Shown here: piece after piece, positions 15,907 to 24,604 of the stretch
Layout of the letters: each line of letters begins with the position of its first letter
Position numbering within the stretch: the first letter of the stretch is position 1
DNA from: Streptomyces sp. NBC_00663
Lineage (GTDB): Bacteria; Actinomycetota; Actinomycetes; Streptomycetales; Streptomycetaceae
Assembly: GCF_036226885.1 (NCBI RefSeq)
Contig: NZ_CP109027.1
Coordinates: forward strand, 8,742,001-8,806,000
DNA length: 64,000 nt
Direction of reading: 5' to 3'
Notes under the pieces: generated by a model
Database searches by the model: none
What the model saw: the letters and a program-made list of their open reading frames with translations, nothing else
Told to the model about the DNA's origin: nothing
Translations under genes and position numbers: made by a program

Positions 15907-17142
15907 TCAGCCGACCGTCCATTTCTGGTTGGCGCCGCCGGTGCAGGTCCAGATCTGGAGCCGGGTGCCGTTGGCCGAGCTGTTGCCGGTCACGTCCAGG
16001 CACTTGTCGGCCTGCGGGTTGACGATGTCGCGCGCGGCGGTGACGGTCCACCGCTGTGCGGCGGTGCCGTTGCAGTCGTAGAGCTGTACGGCGGTCCCGT
16101 CCGCGGTGCCGCCGCCCGTCACGTCCAGACACTTGCCGAGCGCGCGAACGGTGCCGTCCGTGCCGACGGTCCACTGCTGCGCGGCGGTGCCGTTGCAGTC
16201 GTAGAGCTGCACGGGCGTGCCGTTCGCGGGGTTGGCTCCGGCGACGTCGACGCACTTGCCGGCGAGTCCCCTGATCGCGGCGCCCGTGGCGGTGTCGCCG
16301 GTCGTCACCGAGACGTGGTCCACGACCAGCTGCTGCGGGAACGCCGTGGAGCCGTCGGGGTCGCCGGGCCAGTAGCCGCCGACCGCGAGGTTCAGGATCA
16401 GGAAGAACGGCTTGTTGAACACCCAGGTGCGGCCGCCCAGGTCGGCCGGGGTGCGCCGCTGGTAGACGGTGCCGTCCACGGACCAGCTGATCGAGTCGGG
16501 CGCCCAGTCGACGGCGAAGGTGTGGAAGGCGTCCGCGAAGGCCTGGCCGCCGGGGAGGGAGTAGCCGGCGCCGATGCCGCCCGAGCCGGAGTAACCCGGG
16601 CCGTGGATCGTGCCGTGCACGGTGGAGGGTTCGAAGCCGACGTTCTCCATGACGTCGATCTCGCCCGAGTCCGGCCAGTTCACCGGGGTGCCGAGCATCC
16701 AGAACGCCGGCCACATGCCCTGCCCGCGCGGGATCTTCATGCGGGCCTCGACGTGCCCGTACTGCGCGGTGAACTTCCCCGAGGTGTTCAGCCGGGCCGA
16801 GGTGTACTGGCAGGTGCCGTACCAGCACTGGTAATTGGCGGGGTTCTCGCGGCGGGCCGTGATGACCAGATGGCCCTGGCCGTCCAGGGCCGCGTTCCGG
16901 TTGCCCGCCGTGTAGTACTGCCGTTCGTGGTTGTTGACGTTGTCGCCGGTCTCGATCTGCCACTTCGAGGTGTCGACGGAGGCGCCGGCGGGCCCGTCGA
17001 AGGTGTCGGAGAAGGCCACCGCCGCGGCGGCGGCGGCCGGTTGCTCCGCCCGCGCTTGCGCGGAACCCGTCGCGGCGGTGGCCACGAGGACGGCGGACAG
17101 GGCGGCGAACAGGCACTTCCGGAGCAGGCGTGGGGCTGCCAC
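15907..17142 (-). CDS. secreted GH16 endo-beta-glucanase with ricin-type lectin domain
   Basis: 411 residues with a Sec signal peptide (about 1-30, ending near GSAQARA). The GH16 catalytic domain spans about 40-280 and includes the active-site motif GEIDVME (E-x-D-x-x-E) and WMLGTPVNWPDSG before it. The C-terminal about 125 residues form a beta-trefoil with three repeats of CVDVAG/CLDVTG and QLYDCNGTAAQQW, a CBM13/ricin-B sugar-binding domain. It is most like beta-1,3-glucanases (laminarinases) that attack fungal or plant glucans. Transcription probably starts from the promoter at 17186-17214. Substrate specificity is inferred. Confidence 0.9.
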   Translation of the reverse strand: MAAPRLLRKCLFAALSAVLVATAATGSAQARAEQPAAAAAAVAFSDTFDGPAGASVDTSKWQIETGDNVNNHERQYYTAGNRNAALDGQGHLVITARRENPANYQCWYGTCQYTSARLNTSGKFTAQYGHVEARMKIPRGQGMWPAFWMLGTPVNWPDSGEIDVMENVGFEPSTVHGTIHGPGYSGSGGIGAGYSLPGGQAFADAFHTFAVDWAPDSISWSVDGTVYQRRTPADLGGRTWVFNKPFFLILNLAVGGYWPGDPDGSTAFPQQLVVDHVSVTTGDTATGAAIRGLAGKCVDVAGANPANGTPVQLYDCNGTAAQQWTVGTDGTVRALGKCLDVTGGGTADGTAVQLYDCNGTAAQRWTVTAARDIVNPQADKCLDVTGNSSANGTRLQIWTCTGGANQKWTVG

Positions 17143-17185
17143 GGCTCTCCCTTCCTGAGGTGGGGGGTGAAGGCGTCGCCTCTTG

Positions 17186-17214
17186 ATTTAAGAAGTGAGA
17201 TAAGCGCCCGTCAA
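17186..17214 (-). promoter_or_regulatory. promoter of the GH16 gene
   Basis: On the minus strand TTGACG (17214-17209) and TTAAAT (17191-17186) are separated by exactly 17 bp, an unusually good match to the vegetative promoter consensus for this GC-rich DNA. It is about 45 bp upstream of the start codon. Confidence 0.65.
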
Positions 17215-17219
17215 TACCT

Positions 17220-17231
17220 TGGTACGGACCA
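17220..17231. promoter_or_regulatory. TGGT-N4-ACCA element near GH16 promoter
   Basis: This 12-bp inverted repeat lies 5 bp upstream of the -35 box of the GH16 promoter. Its layout resembles the DasR half-site pattern TGGT...ACCA seen upstream of streptomycete chitinolytic genes, but the central bases and flanks differ from that consensus. Regulator therefore uncertain. Confidence 0.4.
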
Positions 17232-17320
17232 GGAGTTGAGAGGGGGAGAGGGCGAGGCGTGGTGCCCGGTGCCGGGACACTTCGGCCGGCGCCGAAGCCT
17301 CCGGTTCCTAAGATCACCTC

Positions 17321-18094
17321 ATGGAAGGCCTCGGAGAGATACTCGCCGTCCTCGCCGCGGGCGTGGGCGCCGGTGCCGTCAACGCCGCTGTCGGGTCCGG
17401 GACGCTGATCAGCTTCCCCGTGCTGCTCGCGACCGGTCTTTCGCCGGTGACCGCCACCGTCTCCAACGCGCTCGGCCTGGTCCCCGGCTCGATCAGCGCG
17501 GCCATCGGCTACCGGAGGGAACTCGCGGGACAGCGCCGCCGCATCCTCAAGTGGAGCGTCGGCGCGATGCTGGGCGGGCTGACGGGGGCCACGCTGCTGC
17601 TGGTCCTGCCGGCCGCCGCGTTCGAGACGATCGTGCCCGTCCTGGTGGGACTCGCCCTCGTGCTGGTCGCCCTCCAGCCCCTCACCGGCCGATGGCTCCG
17701 CGAGCGCCGCGCACGGAACGGCCGGACCCCGGTCCACGCCGACGGCGGCCCGCCGCTCCTCGTCGGGCTCGCCCTGGCGAGCGTCTACGGCGGCTACTTC
17801 TCGGCCGCCCAGGGGATCATCTACGTCTCCCTGATGGGTCTGCGCCTCGACGACGGCCTGCAACGCCTCAACGCCGTCAAGAACGTCCTCGTCGCCGTCG
17901 TGAACACCGTCGCCGCGCTCTTCTTCCTGGTCGCCGCCGACTTCGACTGGGCGGCCGTCGGTCTGCTCGCGGCCGGTTCCGCCGTCGGCGGGCAGATCGG
18001 GGCCGCGGCGGGCCGTCGACTGCGCCCGGCGGTGCTGCGCACGCTCATCGTGCTGGTCGGCACCGTGGCCATCGTCCAGCTGTCGACCCGCTGA
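17321..18094 (+). CDS. sulfite exporter TauE/SafE family permease
   Basis: 257 residues with about eight hydrophobic helices in two homologous halves. The first TauE repeat shows GAGAVNAAVGSGTLISFPVLL, then SNALGLVPGSISAAIGYRRE. The second shows VYGGYFSAAQGIIYVSLMGL and RLNAVKNVLVAVVNTVAALF. This is a DUF81/TSUP membrane transporter of the cytoplasmic membrane, associated with efflux of sulfite or organosulfonates; the substrate here is unknown. It starts at ATG 17321, divergent from the glucanase gene. Confidence 0.9.
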   Translation: MEGLGEILAVLAAGVGAGAVNAAVGSGTLISFPVLLATGLSPVTATVSNALGLVPGSISAAIGYRRELAGQRRRILKWSVGAMLGGLTGATLLLVLPAAAFETIVPVLVGLALVLVALQPLTGRWLRERRARNGRTPVHADGGPPLLVGLALASVYGGYFSAAQGIIYVSLMGLRLDDGLQRLNAVKNVLVAVVNTVAALFFLVAADFDWAAVGLLAAGSAVGGQIGAAAGRRLRPAVLRTLIVLVGTVAIVQLSTR

Positions 18095-18097
18095 ACC

Positions 18098-18646
18098 TCA
18101 GCGGTGCACCGCCCGGCTCAGCCGCCGCCCCAGCAGCAGATAACCGATCAGCGCCCCCGAGGTGTTGAGGATGACGTCGTCGATGTCGAAGGCACGCCCC
18201 GTGATCAGCGCGCCCTGCGCGAACTCCACCAGCAGCATCACCACGGCCGTCAGCAGCAGCACCCGCAGCACCCCGCGGGTCCGCGGCGCCAGCACCGGGA
18301 CCAGAACGCCGAAGGGGACTCCCAGCAGCAGATTGCCGCCGATCTGCTTGACGGCGTCCCGCAGTTCGGGCTGGTCGAGATAGGCCCGCAGGGAGCGGCC
18401 CGGGTGCAGATTGGTGTGCGTCAGCGCCTCCGACGCGGGCGACGGCTCCAGCGTCAGCCGGGCCAGCACCACCGCGAAGGCCACCATGAACGCGAACGCG
18501 GCGACCATCCCCACCAGGCGACGGAGGGCGGCGAGCGGGCTGCGCCGCTGCTTGGGAGCGGGCGCGGGCGGTTCGGGCCCGGCCTTGTCGGATTTGGTGG
18601 TGCGCAGGCGGAACGCGGATCGCGGACGTAAGGCTGCTCGGGCCAT
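18098..18646 (-). CDS. VanZ-family membrane protein
   Basis: 182 residues. After a basic N-terminus (1-35) come four or more membrane helices. VanZ-like landmarks are IGGNLLLGVPFGVLVPVLAP, VVMLLVEFAQ and FDIDDVILNTSGALIGYLL, the conserved ending of the family. VanZ of enterococci gives low-level teicoplanin resistance, but most actinobacterial members are uncharacterised membrane proteins. It converges with the TauE-type gene, with 3 bp between stop codons. Confidence 0.85.
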   Translation of the reverse strand: MARAALRPRSAFRLRTTKSDKAGPEPPAPAPKQRRSPLAALRRLVGMVAAFAFMVAFAVVLARLTLEPSPASEALTHTNLHPGRSLRAYLDQPELRDAVKQIGGNLLLGVPFGVLVPVLAPRTRGVLRVLLLTAVVMLLVEFAQGALITGRAFDIDDVILNTSGALIGYLLLGRRLSRAVHR

Positions 18647-18865
18647 GCGGTCCTCCAGTCTTCAACTTCCCTGCGTCGTAAGGCGATTACCCGCGCAGCC
18701 GCCGAGAATGCGGCGCCGCCGGGTCCAGTCACGAGTGCCCACGGTTTCCCTTCGTACGGGTGGGGCACTCCGGGCTGAGACCCGCGCGCGCCGCCGCCAC
18801 CCGCCCCCGGGGCGGTGTTTGGATGGCGCGAAAGCCGTGCCCGGCAGGCCGTGAGGAGGTGGCGC

Positions 18866-19048
18866 ATGAACCCGCGTACGACCCTCCTCACCGTCGCCGA
18901 GGCGCTTGCCTGGTGGATCGCGCTCGCGGCGCTGTGGCTGGTCCTCATCAGCACGGTGGACACCCTGGAACGCGTGGTCGGGGCGAGCGCCGCGGCCGTC
19001 GCCGCGGTCGCGGCCACCGCCGCCCGGCGGGTGGTGACCGCACGATGA
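18866..19048 (+). CDS. MrpE-like small subunit of cation/proton antiporter
   Basis: 60 residues from ATG 18866 with GAGGAGGT 5 bp upstream. It has two hydrophobic helices (LAWWIALAALWLVLIS and ASAAAVAAVAATAA). Full MrpE proteins are about 150-170 residues, so this is at best a minimal version recognised mainly by position as first gene of the Mrp-like operon. Its stop overlaps the next start (ATGA at 19045-19048). Role probably structural within the membrane complex. Confidence 0.55.
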   Translation: MNPRTTLLTVAEALAWWIALAALWLVLISTVDTLERVVGASAAAVAAVAATAARRVVTAR

Positions 19049-19497
19049 ACGGCTGGATCCTCGGGGCGACCGTCGCCCTCGGCGCAGGGCTCGGCACGGC
19101 CCTGTGGGGCGTCGCCACCGGGCCGCTGCGGCGCCGGGTGGTGGCCCAGAACATGTCGACCGCGCTGGCCTGCCCGGCCCTTCTGCTGCTGTCGCAGGGC
19201 TACACCCGGCCGTCGTACGTCGACCTCGCCCTGGTGCTCGCCCTGCTCGGCCCGGTCGGCACCCTCGTCTTCGCCCGGCTGCTCGCCGACGAACTGGCCG
19301 CCGACCCGCCCCGCGCCTGGGGCGTGACCTGGGCGGTCGCCGGGTTCGGTGCCGTGGTCGTCGGCGCCCTGTGCGTGGCCGGCGGGCCGAGCCGGGCCAT
19401 GGTGAAACTCCTCGTGGTCGGGGCGCTGCTGATCGGCGGCAACGTCGTCGCCTCGCGCGCCCTGTCCGGCGGATTCCGCGGGGTCCGCCGTGGCTGA
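19045..19497 (+). CDS. MrpF-like subunit, possibly fused to an MrpG-like part
   Basis: 150 residues with about five membrane helices. Residues about 1-90 resemble MrpF/MnhF (GPLRRRVVAQNM, then YVDLALVLALLGPVGTLVFA). The rest (TWAVAGFGAVVVGALC and SRAMVKLLVVGALLIGGNVVA) has the size and helix pattern of MrpG, though the match is weak. In canonical Mrp operons F and G are separate genes, so this looks like a fusion. Overlaps both neighbours, consistent with translational coupling. Confidence 0.65.
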   Translation: MNGWILGATVALGAGLGTALWGVATGPLRRRVVAQNMSTALACPALLLLSQGYTRPSYVDLALVLALLGPVGTLVFARLLADELAADPPRAWGVTWAVAGFGAVVVGALCVAGGPSRAMVKLLVVGALLIGGNVVASRALSGGFRGVRRG

Positions 19498-19750
19498 CGC
19501 CGTGATCGTCGTCGTGCTGCTGCTGGTCGCCGCGACCGCCACCACCGCCGTCGCGGTCCGCGACCCGGTGCGCCAGGCGCTCGTCCTGTCCGTCCTCGGC
19601 GTCGTCCTCGCCGTGCTGTTCACCGTGCTCCAGGCACCCGACGTGGGCCTGTCCCAGCTCGCCGTGGGATCCGCGCTCACCCCGCTGTTGCTGCTGCTCG
19701 CCGTCCGCAAGGTCAGACGGCGCGCCCGGGGGAGAGAGGACCAGGAGTGA
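19490..19750 (+). CDS. DUF4040 (MbhD/MrpA C-terminal-like) subunit
   Basis: 86 residues from GTG 19490. Three membrane helices, with the DUF4040 signature RDPVRQALVLSVLGVVLAVL, then QAPDVGLSQLAVG. This domain is the piece normally found at the C-terminus of MrpA or as the separate MbhD subunit of membrane-bound hydrogenases. Its presence as a stand-alone gene shows the split-type Mrp organisation. Overlaps the previous gene by 8 bp and the next by 4 bp. Confidence 0.8.
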   Translation: MADAVIVVVLLLVAATATTAVAVRDPVRQALVLSVLGVVLAVLFTVLQAPDVGLSQLAVGSALTPLLLLLAVRKVRRRARGREDQE

Positions 19751-20487
19751 GCCGGCGCGTCCGGCTGTGGCTCGTGGCCGTCGGCGGGACCGGCCTCGCC
19801 GCGCTGCTCGTGGCCGCCTGCCTGGACCTGCCGGACTTCGGCGGGGCCCGGCATCCGTACGGCGACCGGGCCGTGCGCGAGTCCCTCGCCCGGCACACCG
19901 CCAACACCGTCTCCTCCATCAACTTCGACCAGCGCGCCTTCGACACCCTCGGCGAGATGACCATCCTGTTCGCGGCCGTGATCGGCTGTGTGGTGCTGCT
20001 GCGGCAGACCCGCGACGAACACCGCGCCCGCCCCGAAGCCGAACCGGTGGCCCTCCCGGTACGCCGCTACGCCCTCGTCGTCCTGCCCGTCGCCCTGCTC
20101 ACCGGCCTCTACGTCATCGCCCACGGCCAGCTCAGCCCCGGCGGCGGTTTCCAGGGCGGAGTCGTCGCAGCCACCTCCCTGCACCTGCTCTACCTGGGCG
20201 CCGACTACCGCGCCCTGGAACGCATCCGACCGGTCGGCCTGTACGAGGTCGGCGACGCGCTCGCCGTCTGCGCCTACCTCGTCACCGGCATCGCGGGCCT
20301 CATCGGCTCCGCCGCGTTCCTGGCCAACACCCTGCTGCCGTACGGCACCTTCAACACGCTCTCCTCCGGCGGCACCGTCCCGCTGCTCAACGCGGCCGTC
20401 GGCATGGAGGTCGCCTGCGCGGTGGTGGTGCTGCTCGCCCGCTTCCTGGACCAGGCCGTCGAGATCGAGAAGGGGAACGGGACGTGA
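19747..20487 (+). CDS. MnhB/MrpB-type antiporter subunit with MbhE-like N-terminus
   Basis: 246 residues. The N-terminal part (1-90: HPYGDRAVRESLARHTANTV, FDTLGEMTILFAAVIG) resembles MbhE, the conserved extension of MrpA. The C-terminal part (about 100-240) is the MrpB domain with LYVIAHGQLSPGGGFQGGVV, TGIAGLIGSA and LPYGTFNTLSSGG. Together with the previous gene it supplies the domains missing from an absent full-length MrpA. Membrane subunit of a proton-coupled Na+/K+ antiporter. Confidence 0.85.
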   Translation: MSRRVRLWLVAVGGTGLAALLVAACLDLPDFGGARHPYGDRAVRESLARHTANTVSSINFDQRAFDTLGEMTILFAAVIGCVVLLRQTRDEHRARPEAEPVALPVRRYALVVLPVALLTGLYVIAHGQLSPGGGFQGGVVAATSLHLLYLGADYRALERIRPVGLYEVGDALAVCAYLVTGIAGLIGSAAFLANTLLPYGTFNTLSSGGTVPLLNAAVGMEVACAVVVLLARFLDQAVEIEKGNGT

Positions 20488-20834
20488 TGGACGTGCTGCC
20501 GTACCTCGTCGCCGCGTGGATCTTCCTGGTGGGCTGTTACGGCCTCGCCACCAGCCGGAACCTCATCCACGCCGTCGGCTGTCTGTCCGTGTGCCAGTGC
20601 GCCACCTACGTCCTGCTGCTGGCCGTCGGCTACCGCGACGACGCGACCGCGCCCGTGTTCTCCGACATGAAGCCCGGGTCGCGGCCGGTGGTCGACCCCG
20701 TCGTCCAGGCGCTGACGCTGACCGACGTCGTGGTCGGCGCCACCGTCACCGCGCTGCTCCTCGCGCTCGTCGTCCAGGTCTCCAAGCGGCACGGCACCAT
20801 CGACCCCGACGAACTCTCGGAGCTGCGCGGCTGA
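20487..20834 (+). CDS. MnhC/MrpC subunit (NuoK-like)
   Basis: 115 residues from ATG 20487, overlapping the preceding stop by one base. It has three helices typical of NuoK/MrpC, with VGCYGLATSRNLIHAVGCLS and VDPVVQALTLTDVVVGATVT, the conserved DP-x-x-QALxLTxIVI-like segment. It anchors the large D subunit in the complex. Ends one base into the start of the D subunit gene. Confidence 0.9.
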   Translation: MDVLPYLVAAWIFLVGCYGLATSRNLIHAVGCLSVCQCATYVLLLAVGYRDDATAPVFSDMKPGSRPVVDPVVQALTLTDVVVGATVTALLLALVVQVSKRHGTIDPDELSELRG

Positions 20835-22594
20835 TGAACCACCTGCTGCCGCTCCTAGTCGCCGTCCCCCTCCTCGGGGCCGCCCTGCTGGTCGCCGGGG
20901 GGCGCCGAGTGCCCCGTGTCGTCGCCGACTTGGTGGGCTGTGCGGTGTCGGCGGGCACGGCCGCCCTCGCGATCGTGCTGCTGCTCGACTCCTCACCGCC
21001 CATGGTCGAGTGGGTCGGCGGCTGGGTTCCCGTGAACGGCCAGAGCGTCGGGATCGTCCTCGTCGGCGACGGCCCGGGGCTCGGCATGGCCGCGCTCGCC
21101 TCGCTGCTGATGCTCGCCGCGCTGGCCTACTCCTGGCACTACTTCGACGAACCCCCGCGCCGGCACGCCGGCTCCTTCCCGGCGCTGATGCTGCTCTTCC
21201 AGGCGGGCATGTGCGGCTTCGTGCTCGCGGGCGACCTGTTCAACGCCTTCGTGTGGTTCGAGCTGATGAGCGTGTGCGCCTACGCCCTCACCGGCCACCG
21301 GGTGGAGGAGGCCAGGGCGGTGCAGGGCGCCCTCACCTTCGCCGTCGTCACCTCCCTCGGCGCCTACGCCCTGCTCATGGGCATCGCCCTGCTGTACGCG
21401 CGCACCGGCGAACTGGCGATGACACAGATCGGGCGGGGCCTCGACGCGCACGGACCACCCGACGCACTCGTCCTCGCCGCGTTCGTCCTCGTCCTGACCG
21501 GGCTGCTGGTCAAGGCCGCGGCCGTGCCCTTCCACTTCTGGCTGCCCGACGCACACGCCGTCGCCCCCACCCCGGTGTGCATGGTGCTGTCCGGCGTCAT
21601 GGTCGAACTCGGCACGTACGGCGTCTGGCGGGTGTACGGCACCGTGTTCTCCGGGCCTGGCGGCATCCCGGCCGACGACCTGGAACGCCTGCTGGTCGTG
21701 CTCGGCGTGCTGACGGCCGCGATCGGCGCCGTCATGTGCTGGTACCAGCGCCACATCAAACGCCTGCTCGCCTACTCCACCGTCGCCCACACCGGCCTGT
21801 TCCTCATCGGTGTCGGCGTCCTCAAACCCGAGGCCGACGACGGAGTCGCCCTGTACCTGCTCGGCCACGCCGGGGTGAAGGCCGCCCTGTTCGCCTGCAC
21901 CGGCATCCTCCTCGACCGCTACGGCAGCGTCGACGAACACGCCCTGCACGGCAGGGCACGGCAACTGCGCGGGGTCGCCGTCCTGTTCACCCTCGGCGCC
22001 CTCGGTCTCGCCGGGCTGCCGCCCTTCGGCACGGCACTCGGCAAGGCCGTCACCGAGGAGGCCGCGGGCGGCCCCCTCACCGTGGTGTACGTCGCCGTCA
22101 GCGCCGTCACGGCCGGTGCCGTGCTGCGCGTCGCCGCCCGGGTGTTCCTCGGCCTCGGGCCCAGGCCGTCGGACGACGGCGGCTACGAGACGACCGGCTC
22201 CGCAGAGGAGCCCGAGACCGGGCAACGGCTGCGCTGGGTGCCCGGCACGATGACGGTGGTGCCCGCACTGCTGCTCGCCGCGTCGCTCGCGGTCGGCGTG
22301 GCACCCGGCTTCGCCGACGTGGTCGCCCACGCCGTGAACGAAGCCGGGTCCGGCGGGATCGTGGTGGCCCCGGTGCACTGGACCCCGCTGGGTGTCCTGC
22401 TGGGGATCACCTCGACCCTGCTCGCCGCGGGCCTCGCCGCCGTGGCGGTCACCCGCCCGAAGCTGCTCGCCCCGGGCTGGGCGCAGCCGCTGCGCCGGCT
22501 TCAGTCCGGGCACATCGGGGATTACGTGGCGTGGCTGCTGGTGGGCGCCGCCTTGCTCGGGGCGTTGGCCCTGCCCGGGGTCTCGGCCTTGTAG
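20834..22594 (+). CDS. MnhD/MrpD-type proton-translocating subunit
   Basis: 586 residues, about 14 membrane helices, of the NuoL/M/N-type antiporter-like family. Conserved parts include the Glu in FNAFVWFELMSVCAYALTG, the Lys/His helices LLVKAAAVPFHFWLPDAHAV and RHIKRLLAYSTVAHTGLF, and LGHAGVKAALFACTG. It is the only large ion-translocating subunit in this operon, whereas canonical Mrp complexes have both MrpA and MrpD. Last gene of the operon, ending 4 bp before the stop of the convergent DUF4230 gene. Confidence 0.9.
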   Translation: MNHLLPLLVAVPLLGAALLVAGGRRVPRVVADLVGCAVSAGTAALAIVLLLDSSPPMVEWVGGWVPVNGQSVGIVLVGDGPGLGMAALASLLMLAALAYSWHYFDEPPRRHAGSFPALMLLFQAGMCGFVLAGDLFNAFVWFELMSVCAYALTGHRVEEARAVQGALTFAVVTSLGAYALLMGIALLYARTGELAMTQIGRGLDAHGPPDALVLAAFVLVLTGLLVKAAAVPFHFWLPDAHAVAPTPVCMVLSGVMVELGTYGVWRVYGTVFSGPGGIPADDLERLLVVLGVLTAAIGAVMCWYQRHIKRLLAYSTVAHTGLFLIGVGVLKPEADDGVALYLLGHAGVKAALFACTGILLDRYGSVDEHALHGRARQLRGVAVLFTLGALGLAGLPPFGTALGKAVTEEAAGGPLTVVYVAVSAVTAGAVLRVAARVFLGLGPRPSDDGGYETTGSAEEPETGQRLRWVPGTMTVVPALLLAASLAVGVAPGFADVVAHAVNEAGSGGIVVAPVHWTPLGVLLGITSTLLAAGLAAVAVTRPKLLAPGWAQPLRRLQSGHIGDYVAWLLVGAALLGALALPGVSAL

Positions 22595-22598
22595 GTGA

Positions 22599-23261
22599 TC
22601 AGGCCTTGTAGGTGACCTTCACCTCCTTGAAGCCGAGGGAGCGCAGCAGGCCTTCGAGCATGTCCGTGGTGTTCTTCTCGGCGCGGCCGGTCAGCGCGCT
22701 GTCCTTCGCCGCGTCGCGGATGTGCTTCACCGCGAGCTTCTGCACGGCCTGTTCGCTGTTGGGATTGTCCGAGAACAGGTCGCCCAGGCGGTCCAGGAGG
22801 CCCCGCTGCTTGGACACCGCGTAGGAGCGGTCGGCGTCCAGGGCGGGCTTGCCGAGCTGGGCGTGCGGCAGCACCAGCGTGGCGGACGTACGGTCCTCGT
22901 TGACCGTGACGTCGTTGTCGCCCACCTTGCCGAGGTCCACGAACGCGTCGACGGTGCCGGCCCCGACGTACAGGGTGCGGGTGCCGCGGACGGCGTCGGG
23001 CAGGTACTTGGCGTCCTTCTCCAGGTCCACGACGACCTGGAAGTTGCCGGAGGCGGCGTCGTAACGGCTGATGTCCTGGATGGACTGGAGCAGGGCGGGC
23101 CCCGAACGGTCATGCGTCTCGGTGCCGAACAGGTCCTTGAGGCCCGGGAGCACGCTCAGCCGGATACCGGCGAAGAACACGACGAGCACCAGAACGACGG
23201 CACTCACGAGCTTCGCCCAGCCGGGCATGCGCTTGGACATGCGCCTGATGGGAGTCGTCAT
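22599..23261 (-). CDS. DUF4230 membrane-anchored protein
   Basis: 220 residues from ATG 23261 with AAGGAGGGCC upstream. One N-terminal membrane helix (about 15-37, LVSAVVLVLVVFFAGIRLSV) anchors an extracytoplasmic DUF4230 domain containing LLQSIQDISRYDAASGNFQV, KYLPDAVRGTRTLYVGAGTV and the C-terminal AVQKLAVKHIRDAAKDSAL. Function of the family is unknown. It converges with the Mrp-like operon and is divergent from a P450 gene (143 bp gap). Confidence 0.85.
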   Translation of the reverse strand: MTTPIRRMSKRMPGWAKLVSAVVLVLVVFFAGIRLSVLPGLKDLFGTETHDRSGPALLQSIQDISRYDAASGNFQVVVDLEKDAKYLPDAVRGTRTLYVGAGTVDAFVDLGKVGDNDVTVNEDRTSATLVLPHAQLGKPALDADRSYAVSKQRGLLDRLGDLFSDNPNSEQAVQKLAVKHIRDAAKDSALTGRAEKNTTDMLEGLLRSLGFKEVKVTYKA

Positions 23262-23404
23262 GCGACGGCCCTCCTTCCTTGTTCAACGAATGCCCCCCAA
23301 AGCCCTTGGCAGACCGGGGCGTTGGCCGATTGCCACCGCTGACGGAGGCACGGGCGGCGCATTAGCGTGGAAGGCCGTTCCGAACGGTGCTTCTGGAGAA
23401 CCGG

Positions 23405-24595
23405 ATGAGTGCACAGAGCGCGTCCCGGCCGTTGCGTCCCATGCATCGCATCAGCCTTCCCGAGTCCGGGCCGCCCCGGCTCACGACCCTCGCCACCGGC
23501 ACCCCGGTGTGGCTGGTGACCCGGTACGCCGAGGTGCGGCAGGTGCTGATGGACCCGCGGTTCGACCGCCGGTCGCTGCATGCCGAGAACGCCCCGCCGC
23601 TGCTCCTCGTACCGAATCTGCTGGACGACCCCAACGGGCTGCTGAACCAGGACGGCCCCGCTCATCAGCGGCTGCGCGGCACCGTGCAGCGGGCGTTCAC
23701 CCCGCGGGCGGTCGCGCGCTGGCGGCCCTGGGTGGCGTCCGTGGTCACCTCGCTGCTCGACGACTTCGCGGCCCTGCCCCGGCCCGCCGACATCGTGGAG
23801 GGCTTCACGCGTCCGCTGCCCGTGTCCGTGATCTGCCGGCTCATGGGGCTGGACCATCTCGACCGCGACCGCATCCGGCACTGGGCCGACCACGCCCTGT
23901 CCGGCGGCGCCCACACCGCCGAGGAGGTCGTGGCGGCGATGACCGACTTCGGCGCGTTCGCCGCCGGGCTGATCGCCGAGCGGCGCAAGGAGCCGGGGGA
24001 CGACCTGGTCAGCGGGCTGGTCGCCGCAGGCGATGAACTCGGCATCGAGGAACGGCAGTTGATCACCCTGACCCTGGGGCTGGTCGTCGCCGGGCACGAG
24101 ACCACCATGAGCGCCCTCGGCAACGCCGTCGTCTACCTCCTCACCGACGGACACGACGGCTGGCCGCTGCTCGCCCGCGACGAGGAGGCGGCGGCGACCG
24201 CGGCCGAGCAGTTGCTGCGTACCGTGCCGCTCAGCGAGGGGCGGGTGCTGCCCGGCCTGATCCGGCGCGCGGTCGCCGATGTCGAGGTCGGCGGGGTGCT
24301 GATCGCGGCGGGCAGTGTGGTCGCCGTCCAGACCAACTCCGCCGGCCGCGACCCCGAGGTCTTCCCGCCGGGCCCGCCCGACCTGTCCGCGCCCCTCGCC
24401 GCGCCTTCCATCGCCTTCGGCGCCGGACCCCACCACTGCCTCGGCGCCTGGCTGGCCCGCCTCGAACTCGAACTCGCCCTGCACCACCTCGCCGCCCGAT
24501 TCCCGCGGCTACGGGCCGAGTTCACGCCCGGGACGATCGAGTGGCGGGTGGGACAGCTGACCCGCAGTCCACTGCATCTGCCGGTGTCATGGTGA
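23405..24595 (+). CDS. cytochrome P450
   Basis: 396 residues from ATG 23405 (GGAGA 6 bp upstream). Haem-ligand loop FGAGPHHCLGAWLA (Cys near 345), I-helix VAGHETT, and the oxygen-binding pocket are complete. The K-helix ExxR position reads AEQLLRTVP, so Glu and Arg are present. It resembles stand-alone actinomycete monooxygenases of the CYP105/107 type. No ferredoxin gene is adjacent, so reductase partners must come from elsewhere. Substrate unknown. Confidence 0.88.
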   Translation: MSAQSASRPLRPMHRISLPESGPPRLTTLATGTPVWLVTRYAEVRQVLMDPRFDRRSLHAENAPPLLLVPNLLDDPNGLLNQDGPAHQRLRGTVQRAFTPRAVARWRPWVASVVTSLLDDFAALPRPADIVEGFTRPLPVSVICRLMGLDHLDRDRIRHWADHALSGGAHTAEEVVAAMTDFGAFAAGLIAERRKEPGDDLVSGLVAAGDELGIEERQLITLTLGLVVAGHETTMSALGNAVVYLLTDGHDGWPLLARDEEAAATAAEQLLRTVPLSEGRVLPGLIRRAVADVEVGGVLIAAGSVVAVQTNSAGRDPEVFPPGPPDLSAPLAAPSIAFGAGPHHCLGAWLARLELELALHHLAARFPRLRAEFTPGTIEWRVGQLTRSPLHLPVSW

Positions 24596-24604
24596 CAACG
24601 CGGT

